This document shows positions 1 through 9,201 of a DNA stretch of 64,000 nucleotides, piece by piece. Made by a program: the position numbers and the translations under genes. Each line of letters begins with the position of its first letter. Position 1 is the first letter of the stretch. Origin of the DNA: G963556115 sp963678205 (GTDB taxonomy: Bacteria > Planctomycetota > SZUA-567); contig OY782760.1 in NCBI GenBank assembly GCA_963678205.1, positions 1,736,001 through 1,800,000 of the forward strand, given 5' to 3'. The notes below the pieces were generated by a model. That model saw nothing but the letters and a program-made list of their open reading frames with translations, searched no databases and was not told the origin of the DNA.

Positions 1-1117
1 TACGGGTGTCGCGTCGATTTTTTCTGTCATTGTAAATAACAATAGAGTCAAGAACTAATTGATCTGGGAAAGAGTAATTCTTGATATTGCTTTTGTAATA
101 CTTTACAAGTTCTGCTGTACTTGGTATGGGTATTTTTTTGGGCTTGATCTCTGACAGTTGTTTTTTATATGAGCTTAAAGTTGTAGTATAATCATAATCT
201 GAGGTAGTTGCTTTGCTTATCCCACAGCGTTTTGCTTCCTGTATGATTAATAATTCATTGATTAATTCATCTTCTGCTTCTTTTCTGAATTTTGAATAAA
301 GTTTTGCTTTATCTTTTATCGATAGTTGCTTGTTGTTTACAGTTCGATTATTCTCAAATTTATTTAAGATACGGCGCATTATTGAAGACTCATAAATCTT
401 TTCGCCGTTTACGAGAATACTAATATTTCCTTCTATATCATTATCCATTTCAGGAAGATTTAAATATGATCCATTCGTAGTAGGAGTACTGGATTCTGTT
501 TCTTCTTCTGCAGTAGTATCACTCAATTCTTTATTGTTTATATTTTGCTCTTTATTTGGGGTAAAGTCTTCGATTTCGATATCATAATCTTCTTGCAGTG
601 CTCCTTCTGGTGCATTAAGTCCAGGAACTATAGCTTCAGGTATTACTTCTTTTTTTGTAGGGAGTAATCTTGCACTTGGCTTTATTGTCTTTTCTGCAGG
701 AATTCTCCCTTTACCGCTATTGCTTGGAGGGTTAAAGACAGCTTCAGGAAGAACCCTTTGTTCAAAGTTGCAGGCACCACATCTAAATGCTTCCATAGGC
801 TGAAGATTTGATACATCAAGACGTTGCGAACAAGAAGGGCATATTTGGTATACTTTGACAATTAACTCTGAGTCAGGAAGGCGTCTTTGGACTCTCTGGC
901 ATTTTGGACAGCGTACTGCCGCACCTGGTGCTATAGAGGTTACGACAAGGGGTTCAGAACAATTTTCACAAATTTGCAGTCTTCTCAATTCTATACCAGG
1001 ATTACTCAACTGGAAATCAGCTGCATTTGCTGTATAATTTGAGACTTTCACATTCTGATAAAAAAGCAATAATACTGAAGCCATAATAAATAGAAAAATC
1101 TTGCCAGTTTTAATCAT
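1..1117 (-). CDS. Exported zinc-ribbon protein with SurA-like foldase domain (C-terminus cut by window edge)
   Basis: The reading frame is open from an ATG preceded by a GGGAGG ribosome site to the left edge, so the C-terminus is missing. The N-terminus is a signal peptide (a basic MIKTGK, then a hydrophobic run). Two zinc ribbons follow (CENC...CPKC and CPSC...CGAC), each CxxC-x16-CxxC. After an acidic linker comes a region like the N-terminal domain of SurA/PpiC foldases: VNGEKIYESS, then a helical part ending NELLIIQEAKRCGI, then a segment of the type preceding a parvulin domain (KYYKSN..NYSF). It is probably a periplasmic chaperone or peptidyl-prolyl isomerase; whether a parvulin domain follows cannot be seen. 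The start overlaps the stop of the upstream gene by 8 bases, so the two are likely co-translated. Zinc ribbons on an exported foldase are unusual. Confidence 0.7.
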   Translation of the reverse strand, partial: MIKTGKIFLFIMASVLLLFYQNVKVSNYTANAADFQLSNPGIELRRLQICENCSEPLVVTSIAPGAAVRCPKCQRVQRRLPDSELIVKVYQICPSCSQRLDVSNLQPMEAFRCGACNFEQRVLPEAVFNPPSNSGKGRIPAEKTIKPSARLLPTKKEVIPEAIVPGLNAPEGALQEDYDIEIEDFTPNKEQNINNKELSDTTAEEETESSTPTTNGSYLNLPEMDNDIEGNISILVNGEKIYESSIMRRILNKFENNRTVNNKQLSIKDKAKLYSKFRKEAEDELINELLIIQEAKRCGISKATTSDYDYTTTLSSYKKQLSEIKPKKIPIPSTAELVKYYKSNIKNYSFPDQLVLDSIVIYNDRKNRRDTR

Positions 1118-2324
1118 CACGCCTCCCAGTGATGGAAAAATTGTCATTTTTCTCATATTCATTCACCATTAATTCTAATTCATTAAGAAGTGTTTCACTA
1201 TTTAAATTTACTGAATTTGAGTCAAGCTCGTTATTTGTACCAGCCATAGTCTGAGTAGCAACGCTTTTAGGTTTGCTATTAATACCTTTTTTACTATCAA
1301 ATAGCTCGGTAATATTATCTATCTCTGGAAGATCAAAATCCTCTTCGTTACTCGTATATTTAAATTTTTTGTTGTTTGAATTTTTATGGGAGCTTTTTTT
1401 AACCCTATTAAATTCCTTTGGAAATTCTGGTGGAAGATCAGGGAGATCATTTTTTGGAGAAAATGCAATTTTTTTAGACTCATCTTTTTTGACTCTGTTT
1501 TCAAGTTTATCTGAAACTTTTCTGGCTACTAAAACTTTATGCTTTAGCTCTTCTTTAGGATATGTTTGATTTGATTCTTTCTCTTTTTTGCGTTTTGCTT
1601 CAAGTTCCTCTGCTGTAATTATATCTTTAGGTGTAGAGGTAAAGGTACTAAGCACTCCGTCGTAAGATATTTGATATCCAGGATCATATTTCTTTCGTGG
1701 TATTGCTCTGAGTACTCCGTCACGCAGAAGATCAAGTTCGAAATTGTAGTTTATCAAGGCCAGCCTGCCTCTATCAGAAGAGAATATTCTAGGAAGTTCT
1801 TCTACAATATTATCGAAGCTTCCTTTGCCTGTTTTGAAAGCAGTATTTAAAATCTTTGATTCTTTGATAATATCTTTGAGAACCCCAGTAATAGAGGCTC
1901 TACGAATTGCCTGGTCATGTGCTTTTTCACAGACAAAGCTCCATTTTTCTCCATTTTTTTCAAGAATAATCCTTATAAAATTGCTTTCAGTATTGTTCAA
2001 ACTTGGGTCAAGCCCAATTTTAATAGTCGCGATATCTCCATATATTGAAAAATTAGAGTATCCAGGATTTGAAAGAACAGTATTGTATTTGATTCCAATT
2101 GGATGCCACTCTACACAGAAATCTCGGTAGCTTAAAATGCTTTTTGACTCTTCTGATAATTTTGAATATGCATCAGGCATATCACCAATACGCAGGGCAC
2201 CAACAAATTTGTCCCAGGTCTGGATTGCACCTTTAAGATTCTGCTTGTTTTGAAATTCGTTACTGAATCCCAAAAATCCTGTGAGGATAAATGCTAATAA
2301 AATTATCTTTACTCTATTAATCAT
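1110..2324 (-). CDS. Exported hypothetical protein with NTF2-like N-terminal region
   Basis: This 404-residue protein starts with a clear signal peptide (MINRVKIILLAFILTGFLGF). Residues about 30-160 (AIQTWDKFVGALRIGDMPDAY, later EKNGEKWSFVCEKA) resemble the cone-shaped NTF2/DUF4878-type fold found in exported proteins; this is a pattern match, not a proven assignment. Beyond residue 230 the protein is low-complexity, rich in Lys, Glu, Ser and Asn, with no enzyme motif. It is the first gene of a two-gene unit with the SurA-like zinc-ribbon protein downstream, which suggests a joint role in the envelope. I do not recognise a specific function. Confidence 0.65.
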   Translation of the reverse strand: MINRVKIILLAFILTGFLGFSNEFQNKQNLKGAIQTWDKFVGALRIGDMPDAYSKLSEESKSILSYRDFCVEWHPIGIKYNTVLSNPGYSNFSIYGDIATIKIGLDPSLNNTESNFIRIILEKNGEKWSFVCEKAHDQAIRRASITGVLKDIIKESKILNTAFKTGKGSFDNIVEELPRIFSSDRGRLALINYNFELDLLRDGVLRAIPRKKYDPGYQISYDGVLSTFTSTPKDIITAEELEAKRKKEKESNQTYPKEELKHKVLVARKVSDKLENRVKKDESKKIAFSPKNDLPDLPPEFPKEFNRVKKSSHKNSNNKKFKYTSNEEDFDLPEIDNITELFDSKKGINSKPKSVATQTMAGTNNELDSNSVNLNSETLLNELELMVNEYEKNDNFSITGRRDD

Positions 2325-2583
2325 AACTGATATTATTTCTTTGTATTATAAATTTACATTTAAGTATAATCAAAGCACTGATAAAAAGGGTTGTGGCTTT
2401 AAATTATATTTTTACATTTTATCTATTATTATTTAGTATTGTTCACTGAAATCAAGGAATTTTCAACTTTTACGGAAAAAAGCCTTGCCTTCCTTATAAT
2501 AAACAACAAAATATCAGTATAAATTTTATAATCTACCTACTATTTAAACATAAATTAGTTGTTGGTAAAATCTAGGATGTTTT
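2325..2583. promoter_or_regulatory. Divergent intergenic region
   Basis: This very AT-rich spacer separates two oppositely transcribed zinc-ribbon gene units and must hold both promoters. I could not fix convincing -35/-10 pairs, and I see no gene or strong repeat in it. Confidence 0.35.
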
Positions 2584-3702
2584 ATGGGCGATGTGATTAG
2601 ACTAGTTTGTCCTGAGTGCGATGCTGTTCATAGAGTAAAAAGTGTTACACTGGGTAAACTATATAGATGTAAAAAATGTAGATCAGGGTTGATAACTATG
2701 CAGCCTGCTATTCTTGTTTGTCCTAATTGTGGGGCGACAACACCACCAACACATATTGAAGCATCCAAACTTATTACCTGTGAGGAATGCGAAAAAGCTC
2801 CTCTTATGGAGGTTCGTTTACCGGGTATTGAGTATCCAAAGTCTGTGAGCTCGCATGAAAATGCTGAAATAGCATCTAAAATGTCGATTTCAGCTGCTGC
2901 TGAAAATTCTGATGAAGATAATGATGAAAGTTCTGTTGATTCTGAAAGTTCATTTACAAGTGAGTATAATTCTGAAGTGACCCAGACTGTAATTGAGACT
3001 TCGTTTGAAGATAGTTCAGAGGAGATTCGTAATTCTGATGAGCTTGATGAGACTAAAATATTCAAAGCGGATACTAATTTTATTGTGAAAAATTTTGCAA
3101 GCGCTGAAGATGGCGCTACTGAGGAAGCTGTAGAAGAAGTAGCTGAAGATGATCGCGATAGTGTTTCTCTACAGCAGCTTAATATATTTAAAAATGGATA
3201 TGATGAAGTAAGTGATACGTCTGAAGAGATTCATGATGAATTTGATTCAGAAATTTATGAAATTATGCCGGAAATAGAGGCTGTAAGTCATAATCAAAGT
3301 GGTAGTCCTGAAGAAGTTATCGATGATAACAATACAAATAGCGAAGGTTTTACGTCTACTGAATTTAGATCCGATATCTCCGTGGATAACTCTAAAAAAG
3401 GAGTAAGTGGGTGGAGCATGCCTGCATGGGTTCCTGCTGTATTCGCCTTGTTGTTAGTTGGACTTTATGGAGTATTATACGCAGATTTGCAGTCTATGAG
3501 AGTGCAGCTTGAAAAATCACAGGAGAGTATTATTGCTCAAGATCTGTCATTTCAGCAAGAGCGTAAAAAATACTTATCTCTCATAAAAAGTACTCAAGCT
3601 GAAAATAGGAAACTCAGGGATGAAGTCATGGATCTTAAAAGTGAGAATAATATTTTGCGTAAAAAAAGTATTTCTTTAGAAATACCAGAGATTGAAGACT
3701 AG
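2584..3702 (+). CDS. Membrane-anchored double zinc-ribbon protein with C-terminal coiled coil
   Basis: The 372-residue protein opens with two zinc ribbons, Cys 9/12/29/32 and Cys 46/49/66/69, both with the spacing CxxC-x16-CxxC (MJ0042-like). Residues about 95-275 are a long acidic, Ser-rich, probably unstructured region. A single membrane helix lies at about 281-300 (AVFALLLVGLYGVLYA). The last 70 residues are a heptad-type coiled coil (LEKSQESI...ENRKLRDEVMDL). With no signal peptide, the ribbons should be cytoplasmic and the coiled coil outside. No catalytic motif is visible. It shares the exact ribbon spacing with the divergent exported protein, which suggests a related or interacting system. 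Its stop codon lies one base before the likely lipB start. Confidence 0.7.
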   Translation: MGDVIRLVCPECDAVHRVKSVTLGKLYRCKKCRSGLITMQPAILVCPNCGATTPPTHIEASKLITCEECEKAPLMEVRLPGIEYPKSVSSHENAEIASKMSISAAAENSDEDNDESSVDSESSFTSEYNSEVTQTVIETSFEDSSEEIRNSDELDETKIFKADTNFIVKNFASAEDGATEEAVEEVAEDDRDSVSLQQLNIFKNGYDEVSDTSEEIHDEFDSEIYEIMPEIEAVSHNQSGSPEEVIDDNNTNSEGFTSTEFRSDISVDNSKKGVSGWSMPAWVPAVFALLLVGLYGVLYADLQSMRVQLEKSQESIIAQDLSFQQERKKYLSLIKSTQAENRKLRDEVMDLKSENNILRKKSISLEIPEIED

Positions 3703-3703
3703 C

Positions 3704-4390
3704 ATGAATAATATCAGTCATTGCAGGATAAAATTATTTCGTGGAATATCTTATAATGAAGGTTTGGAGTTGCAGAAACAATATCTTGCCGAACTCAAGG
3801 GTGATATTACGGCTGAAGATATTGTTTTATTTTGCGAGCATAAGCCGGTAATAACGCTAGGACGTTCTGGTGACGGAAGTTTCTTACTAGCAAATCCTCA
3901 GCAGCTCGCTCAAGATGGAATAGATTATCTGAAAGTACCTCGTGGTGGGGATGTTACTTATCACGGTACAGGGCAATGGACGGTATATCCTTTGCTTCGC
4001 CTTGAGAAATTCTCAAAAGATCTTCATAAATATATGAGACTTATTGAAGAAGGTGTGATAAGATGTCTCAGTCAGTATAACCTTGTAGCAGGCAGACGAG
4101 AGGGGCTCACTGGTGTCTGGGTTGGAATAGATAAAATTTGTGCAGTTGGGGTGGCGGTAAGTAGATGGATAAGCTGGCATGGCTTTGCTTTTAATGTACA
4201 GCCTGATCTGGATTTATTCAAAAAATATATCATTCCATGTGGCATTTCGGCAAGTGAAGGTGGTGTTACAAGCCTCAGTAAGCTAACAGGAAGGACGTAT
4301 GATATGCTGGATCTTGTAGAGCCATTACTAAAGGGGTTATTTGAGGTTTTGCCTTATAACTACTCTGATATTGAACTTGTTCGCTCTTAA
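3704..4390 (+). CDS. lipB: Octanoyltransferase LipB
   Basis: LipB moves octanoate from acyl carrier protein to the lipoyl domains of 2-oxoacid dehydrogenases and the glycine cleavage H protein. The 228-residue protein has the family signature RGGDVTYHGTGQ (about 80-91), the conserved Lys 144 in GIDKICAVGVA, and the catalytic Cys 179 in IIPCGI, so it should be active. The ATG just after the previous stop is chosen; a TTG 12 bases upstream would overlap that gene. LipA is not in the window. It sits tightly behind the zinc-ribbon gene and 40 bases before the nucleotidyltransferase-Nudix gene, so it is probably co-transcribed with them. Confidence 0.92.
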   Translation: MNNISHCRIKLFRGISYNEGLELQKQYLAELKGDITAEDIVLFCEHKPVITLGRSGDGSFLLANPQQLAQDGIDYLKVPRGGDVTYHGTGQWTVYPLLRLEKFSKDLHKYMRLIEEGVIRCLSQYNLVAGRREGLTGVWVGIDKICAVGVAVSRWISWHGFAFNVQPDLDLFKKYIIPCGISASEGGVTSLSKLTGRTYDMLDLVEPLLKGLFEVLPYNYSDIELVRS

Positions 4391-4429
4391 TTATCGTTAT
4401 AAAACAGAGATATTGGTAAAGGTTTTGAT

Positions 4430-5356
4430 ATGGGAAATATTTGTAATCTTGATGAATTGCTGCTTTTAAGAGAAAAATACAGAGAGAGTAATCAGAAAGT
4501 TGTATGGACAAACGGCTGTTTTGATCTATTGCATGCAGGTCACCTGCAAAGTCTAAAATTGGCCAAAGACTTTGGTGATATTCTTATTGTTGGACTTAAT
4601 GCTGATAGCTCGGTGAAATCATTAAAAGATCCAGATAGACCTTTTATTAATGAAAATGACAGAGCATCCTTAATTTCAGGACTCGAAGTTGTTGATCATG
4701 TGCTCATTTTTTCAGACAAACGTTGTGATAAGCTTCTCGCTAAGGTAAAACCTGATATATATGTAAAAGGTGAGGATTATACACTTGAAACGCTTGATCA
4801 GGATGAAAGGATGGCGGTTGAGTCTTCTGGGGGTAAAATAAAATTTATACCGTTTGTGAAAGGTTTGAGTACAACCAATCTTGTAAAAAAGATCAGGCGC
4901 TCTGATCCTGAAAAAGTCATTAATGGTGCTTTTGCGTTTATTCGTGATGATGAGAGTAGACTTCTAATGGTAACTAATAATTATGAAGGGGTTTATAAGT
5001 ATGGTATTCCTGGTGGTGGGCAGAATCGAGGTGAAACCTTGGAGGAAACTGTAGTTAGAGAGGTTGAAGAAGAGACTGGTTTTATCGTAAAGGTAAAAAA
5101 ATATCTCGGACTTATTGAGCGAATTGAACCTCTATGGAATCTGCATCTTCTCTGCCATCAGTTTGAGTGTGAAGTAGTTGGTGGTAAGCTATGGGTTAGA
5201 GATAATGAAGAACACGTTATTGATGCTCGCTTCCGCTCAAAAAAAGAAATTGTTGAACTTGATGGAGAGGTTTTAGGTAGGAAGCATCTTGTTACTTATC
5301 TTGATGACCCTGAAGTATATTCAAATTATATTTTTATGGGTACCGGAGAAGAGTGA
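4430..5356 (+). CDS. RfaE/HldE-type cytidylyltransferase fused to a Nudix hydrolase
   Basis: Residues about 20-155 form a nucleotidyltransferase of the RfaE2/HldE C-terminal type: TNGCFDLLHAGH with the HxGH motif at 35-38, then VGLNADSSVKSLK, YVKGEDY and GLSTTNLVKKI. That family joins ADP or CTP to heptose-1-phosphate or a similar sugar phosphate for LPS. Residues about 163-290 are a Nudix domain with a complete box: G196, E202, R210-E211, E214-E215, G217. No HldE kinase domain is present. The fusion suggests that the Nudix half hydrolyses a nucleotide-linked substrate or by-product of the transferase. The exact sugar is unknown. Either half could have diverged in specificity, since both families are broad. 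Confidence 0.82.
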   Translation: MGNICNLDELLLLREKYRESNQKVVWTNGCFDLLHAGHLQSLKLAKDFGDILIVGLNADSSVKSLKDPDRPFINENDRASLISGLEVVDHVLIFSDKRCDKLLAKVKPDIYVKGEDYTLETLDQDERMAVESSGGKIKFIPFVKGLSTTNLVKKIRRSDPEKVINGAFAFIRDDESRLLMVTNNYEGVYKYGIPGGGQNRGETLEETVVREVEEETGFIVKVKKYLGLIERIEPLWNLHLLCHQFECEVVGGKLWVRDNEEHVIDARFRSKKEIVELDGEVLGRKHLVTYLDDPEVYSNYIFMGTGEE

Positions 5357-5523
5357 TTATAGCTGTTGCTGGTAATTATCTTTGTGCGGGCTATAATTTT
5401 CACAAGCTTATTTTAAAAGTAAATACTAAGTATATTAGATTTATTTAAACACCTCGCTTCTAAGGTTTTAGGGGTGAGTTTATTATTGTCATAAGTAAAT
5501 ATCGTAAATATTATGGAGTATTG

Positions 5524-6702
5524 ATGCATAAAAAAACAGTTAAATATATTGCTTTTCTTTCTAGTTTGGGAGGTATTCCTGCGCTTACTACGGATATGTA
5601 CCTGGCTGCAATACCAAAGATTGCAGCTGGTTGGCATGTTTCTACAGAGCTGATAAATATGACTCTTACGCTGTGGTTTGTAAGTTTTAGTATAGGGCTT
5701 TTGTTTTCAGGATCACTTTCTGATAAATATGGAAGAAAACCTATACTGCTGATTGGTTTGATGGGGTTTATTGGCAGTAGTCTTCTTTGTGGTATATCAA
5801 CTAACCCTATAATGCTGATTACTTCTAGAATTCTTCAGGGAGTATCTGCTTCTGCTCCTTCTGCAATCTCACTTGCTATTTGTCGCGAGAGGTTTATTGG
5901 CAGTACAAGAAAAATAGCCTTGGCTTATTTAGGGATTATGTTGTCACTGGCTCCAATTATTGCTCCTTCTTTAGGTTCACTTATTCTTATGGTCAGTAGT
6001 TGGCGCTTTATCTTTATTTGTCAGGCGTTTTCTGGTATTGTTATATTTATTATGACACTAAAATATACTGAGACAAACAAATCTCCACTAGTACAACCCT
6101 TAATCAAGCTACTCGGTAGGTATATGGTGTTGTTTAAAAATAAAAGATATATTATTGCTACGCTAACTTTAGGAATGCTTTTAGGACCGTTTTATGGGAA
6201 TATTGCATTTTCGCCTATAGTTTATATCGAAATCTTTAAAAGGTCGGACTTTGAATTTAGCATGTTGTTTGCCCTTACAGCAGCCTGCTCGATTTTAGGG
6301 GCATTTATAATGGCAAAGCTAAATAATAAAGTTAGTGATATAACGCTTATTTCCATTTGTTTTATTGGGATTATCGCCGCAGGTATAGGTCTTCTGGCTT
6401 TTGGTAAAATATCATATCTTTCATATTTCTTATGTGCTGCAGTTATTGCTTTCTTTTCCGGCATGAGTAGACCTATAAGTAATCATCTTATTCTTGGATT
6501 TGTCAATACTGATATCGGTTCTGCGTCATCATTTTTAGTCTTTTATCAATTTATTTTTGGGGCTATTTGTATGAGTTATGCATCTTATCAATGGGAAGTG
6601 ATGCCTCCGGTTACGATGTTTGGTGTTATGGTTGTTATCGTTTCTCTATTCTCTATTTTAATTTGGCAAGGCGTTAAGAGGTTGGTTAAAGAAGTGATTT
6701 AA
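5524..6702 (+). CDS. MFS drug-resistance transporter, Bcr/CflA family
   Basis: The protein has about 392 residues with some twelve hydrophobic segments. Near the N-terminus it has the Bcr/CflA hallmark DMYLAAIPKIA, followed by a long helix and the MFS loop motif GSLSDKYGRKP (G-x-L-x-D-x-x-G-R-K/R). Related proteins are proton-driven exporters of bicyclomycin, chloramphenicol or small peptides at the inner membrane; the substrate here cannot be read. The ATG is preferred over a TTG three bases upstream, because GGAG at 5515-5518 then has a 5-base spacing. It stands alone, facing the histidine kinase gene tail to tail. Confidence 0.88.
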   Translation: MHKKTVKYIAFLSSLGGIPALTTDMYLAAIPKIAAGWHVSTELINMTLTLWFVSFSIGLLFSGSLSDKYGRKPILLIGLMGFIGSSLLCGISTNPIMLITSRILQGVSASAPSAISLAICRERFIGSTRKIALAYLGIMLSLAPIIAPSLGSLILMVSSWRFIFICQAFSGIVIFIMTLKYTETNKSPLVQPLIKLLGRYMVLFKNKRYIIATLTLGMLLGPFYGNIAFSPIVYIEIFKRSDFEFSMLFALTAACSILGAFIMAKLNNKVSDITLISICFIGIIAAGIGLLAFGKISYLSYFLCAAVIAFFSGMSRPISNHLILGFVNTDIGSASSFLVFYQFIFGAICMSYASYQWEVMPPVTMFGVMVVIVSLFSILIWQGVKRLVKEVI

Positions 6703-6718
6703 TTGATAAATAAAATTT

Positions 6719-6747
6719 ATGTAAATATGTTCATTATGAATTTACAT
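6719..6747. terminator. AT-rich inverted repeat between convergent genes
   Basis: ATGTAAAT at 6719-6726 is mirrored by ATTTACAT at 6740-6747 around a 13-base loop, between the ends of the exporter gene and the histidine kinase gene. It is weak and lacks a T run, so a termination role is only plausible. Confidence 0.3.
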
Positions 6748-6773
6748 GATATTTATGCTTTAAATCAAAAAAG

Positions 6774-7682
6774 TTAAATTTGTATTGGAAGTTCTATAGT
6801 AATTTCTGTGTATTTGTTAACTTCTGAATCAATCCACATTTTACCGTTATTTTCAGTTGTAATAAGATATGCTTTAGTAAGCCCAAAGCCATCGCCATAT
6901 GTCTCTTCTTCTGTGACATTGCTTGCTCTATAACCGTATTTTACAACATTTTGCAATTCGTTTTCTGGAATGCCTCTTCCGTTGTCTCTTACAGTGAATG
7001 TGATTTTATCATTACTTTGAGTTAATCTACAGGTTATTGTGTCTCCAGGGTGGCTATATTTTTTTGCGTTTGCTATTATATCGCGTATTACATCAGGGAG
7101 TAGAGCTGGTAAGGAAATTTCTTCAAGATTAAATGCTAAATTTATATCAAAATAGTAATCATTTTCAGTCTGAGTCTTGGGATCAAATGTAATCCCATAT
7201 CTACCTTTGGCTCTTATTGCCATGGTTAATAGAGTGTCTTTTAGTTTTTCATAGAGCATGAATGTATCAAACTTAACCCATTGCTCTTTGTGAATCATTA
7301 ATCTTAAAAATTCTTTAGTTCTGTCTTCTAGTACTTTGACAACTTTATCAAGACTTATAAGGGACTCTTCAATTCTGTTTAGTTGTAGGTCGTCAAGGTT
7401 ATATGTATTTACTACAGCCTTATCAATTTCAGTAAAAACGTTAGCTTTGAAATTATTCAAATCCTTTAATGAATGGATTGTATGTTCAGGGTCAGAAAGA
7501 GCATTGTTCAAATTTTTAATGTGGTCAATAGCGTTATCAAGGTACTTTGATTTACCAAGAGTTTGTTTCAAAATATTTAATTCATTAAACAAAATTTGCA
7601 TTAGGTTGCAAAAACTATGGAGATTTACCCTCCAGTTTTCGTCTTCCTTGAGTTCTAGTTTTTCTGTTATTTGAATTTTCAT
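6774..7682 (-). CDS. Cytoplasmic histidine-kinase-like ATPase without sensor domain
   Basis: The 302-residue protein ends in a GHKL ATPase domain: N box DIIANAKKYS (201-210), G1 DNGRGIP (233-239) and G2 GDGFGL (263-268). The N-terminal 150 residues are helical, with a His at position 22 in LHSFCNLMQILFNEL that could be the phospho-acceptor, and no membrane segment, PAS or GAF domain. It is therefore a soluble kinase, or an ATPase relay component, that must receive its signal from a partner. No response regulator is adjacent. It follows pyrC by 25 bases on the same strand and may be co-transcribed with it, for no obvious functional reason. Confidence 0.8.
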   Translation of the reverse strand: MKIQITEKLELKEDENWRVNLHSFCNLMQILFNELNILKQTLGKSKYLDNAIDHIKNLNNALSDPEHTIHSLKDLNNFKANVFTEIDKAVVNTYNLDDLQLNRIEESLISLDKVVKVLEDRTKEFLRLMIHKEQWVKFDTFMLYEKLKDTLLTMAIRAKGRYGITFDPKTQTENDYYFDINLAFNLEEISLPALLPDVIRDIIANAKKYSHPGDTITCRLTQSNDKITFTVRDNGRGIPENELQNVVKYGYRASNVTEEETYGDGFGLTKAYLITTENNGKMWIDSEVNKYTEITIELPIQI

Positions 7683-7707
7683 ATTCTACCTGTACAAGTT
7701 GAGTTTA

Positions 7708-8997
7708 TTAAATTTGGTAAACGATTTTTCCCTTTACAATAGTACATATAGCTCTACCAGTTAATATCTTTCCATTCCATGGGCAATTGATTGACTTTGA
7801 TTCAAATGTTTTTGCATCTACAGTCCATTCTCTGTCTAGGTCAATTACTGAAATATTTCCAGTTGAGCCTTTTTTGAGACTGCCACGGTTAATTCCTACA
7901 ATGCTAGCTGGTTTTATCGTTAAAGCTTCGATCATACGTTTTAGGGATAGCTTACCTTGTTTTACAAGGTCTGTGAGAAGAACCCCTAAGGTCGTTTCTA
8001 TTCCTATAAGTCCGCATGGAGCATTTGCTAGTTCTACTTCTTTTTCCTCTGCAAGGTGTGGGGCGTGATCTGAAGCTATACAATCAATAGTACCATCTCT
8101 TAACGCTTCTATACATGCATCAACATCTTTCTGAGAACGTAGAGGAGGAGCAACTTTGAAAACAGGGTTGAAGCTTCTAAGTTCTTCTTCTGTAAGAGTT
8201 AAATGATGTGGGCATACTTCGGCAGTTACATTTATTCCTTCAAATTTTGCTAATTTTAAAATTTTTATTGCGCCACTTGTAGAAATATGCTGTAAATGAA
8301 GGGAAGCTCCAGTTAGTTTCGCTAAAAGAATATCACGCGCGACAATAATTTCTTCTGATTCTGAAGGTATGCCTTTTAAGCCTAAAGAGGTTGAAACATA
8401 ACCTTCATTCATAATTCCTCCAGCTGTAAGAGTCGGGTCTTCGCAGTGCTCCATGATGGTCTTATTAAGCATTTTTGCATATGTCATAGCCTGTTTCAGA
8501 ACATTGGTTGATTCTACTGCACAGCCGTCATCACTGAAAGCTACAGCTCCTCCTTTGACCATACTGTCCATCTCAGATATTTCTTCACCATTTCTTCCAG
8601 CTGTAATAGCTCCAACAGGAAAGATCTCAGCCTTTTCAATTTTATTTGATTCTCGTCTGATAAAATGCATAAGGGCTTCTGAATCTAGGGCTGGCTTGGT
8701 GTTTGGCATACAGCAGATACTGGTAAAACCACCTGCGACTGCAGCTGCAGACCCTGTTGCGATAGTTTCTTCTTCTTCCATTCCTGGTTCCCTAAGGTGA
8801 ACATGAATGTCTATTAAACCTGGGGCAACAATATTGTTTTTGGCGTTGTAACGTTCAGTAATATGAGACGATTGGATGTCCGTACCAGCTCCGCAGAATG
8901 TAATAATACCATCTTCTATAAGAATGGCACCTTTTTCAAGGTCTAAATCTTGAGAAGGATCAATAATATGAGCATTCTCAATAAGCAGTGAACCCAT
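7708..8997 (-). CDS. pyrC: Dihydroorotase (class I)
   Basis: Dihydroorotase closes carbamoyl-aspartate to dihydroorotate in pyrimidine synthesis. The 429-residue length fits the bacterial class I (amidohydrolase) type. The metal-binding motif DIHVHLREPG begins at residue 63. Further expected ligands and active-site segments are present: FSDDG, MEHCEDP, LQHIS and ASDHAPHL. Catalytic residues look intact, which argues against the inactive PyrX form. No other pyr gene is nearby, and a histidine-kinase-like gene follows. Confidence 0.93.
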   Translation of the reverse strand: MGSLLIENAHIIDPSQDLDLEKGAILIEDGIITFCGAGTDIQSSHITERYNAKNNIVAPGLIDIHVHLREPGMEEEETIATGSAAAVAGGFTSICCMPNTKPALDSEALMHFIRRESNKIEKAEIFPVGAITAGRNGEEISEMDSMVKGGAVAFSDDGCAVESTNVLKQAMTYAKMLNKTIMEHCEDPTLTAGGIMNEGYVSTSLGLKGIPSESEEIIVARDILLAKLTGASLHLQHISTSGAIKILKLAKFEGINVTAEVCPHHLTLTEEELRSFNPVFKVAPPLRSQKDVDACIEALRDGTIDCIASDHAPHLAEEKEVELANAPCGLIGIETTLGVLLTDLVKQGKLSLKRMIEALTIKPASIVGINRGSLKKGSTGNISVIDLDREWTVDAKTFESKSINCPWNGKILTGRAICTIVKGKIVYQI

Positions 8998-9201
8998 TGT
9001 GTGTCCTTTCAGTGAAAATAGTTTTCGTTTTCAACTTTGTATTTTAAAACTTTTCGTATAATATTCAATAGTACTAAGGGTTATAATTATAATATATTTA
9101 AATTGTTATTATTTTGTTTAAATATAATTATAAAATTGATTACTATATTAAATATTAACGTTATTGACCAAACTTATGATTATATGTATCCTTATGTTAT
9201 T

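Noticed and set aside
1273..2130. Plus-strand frames opposite the exported NTF2-like protein gene
   Set aside because: They mirror the minus-strand gene, have unlikely composition, and lack start signals.
8453..8800. A 115-codon plus-strand frame inside pyrC
   Set aside because: It is an antisense shadow of a well-supported dihydroorotase gene.
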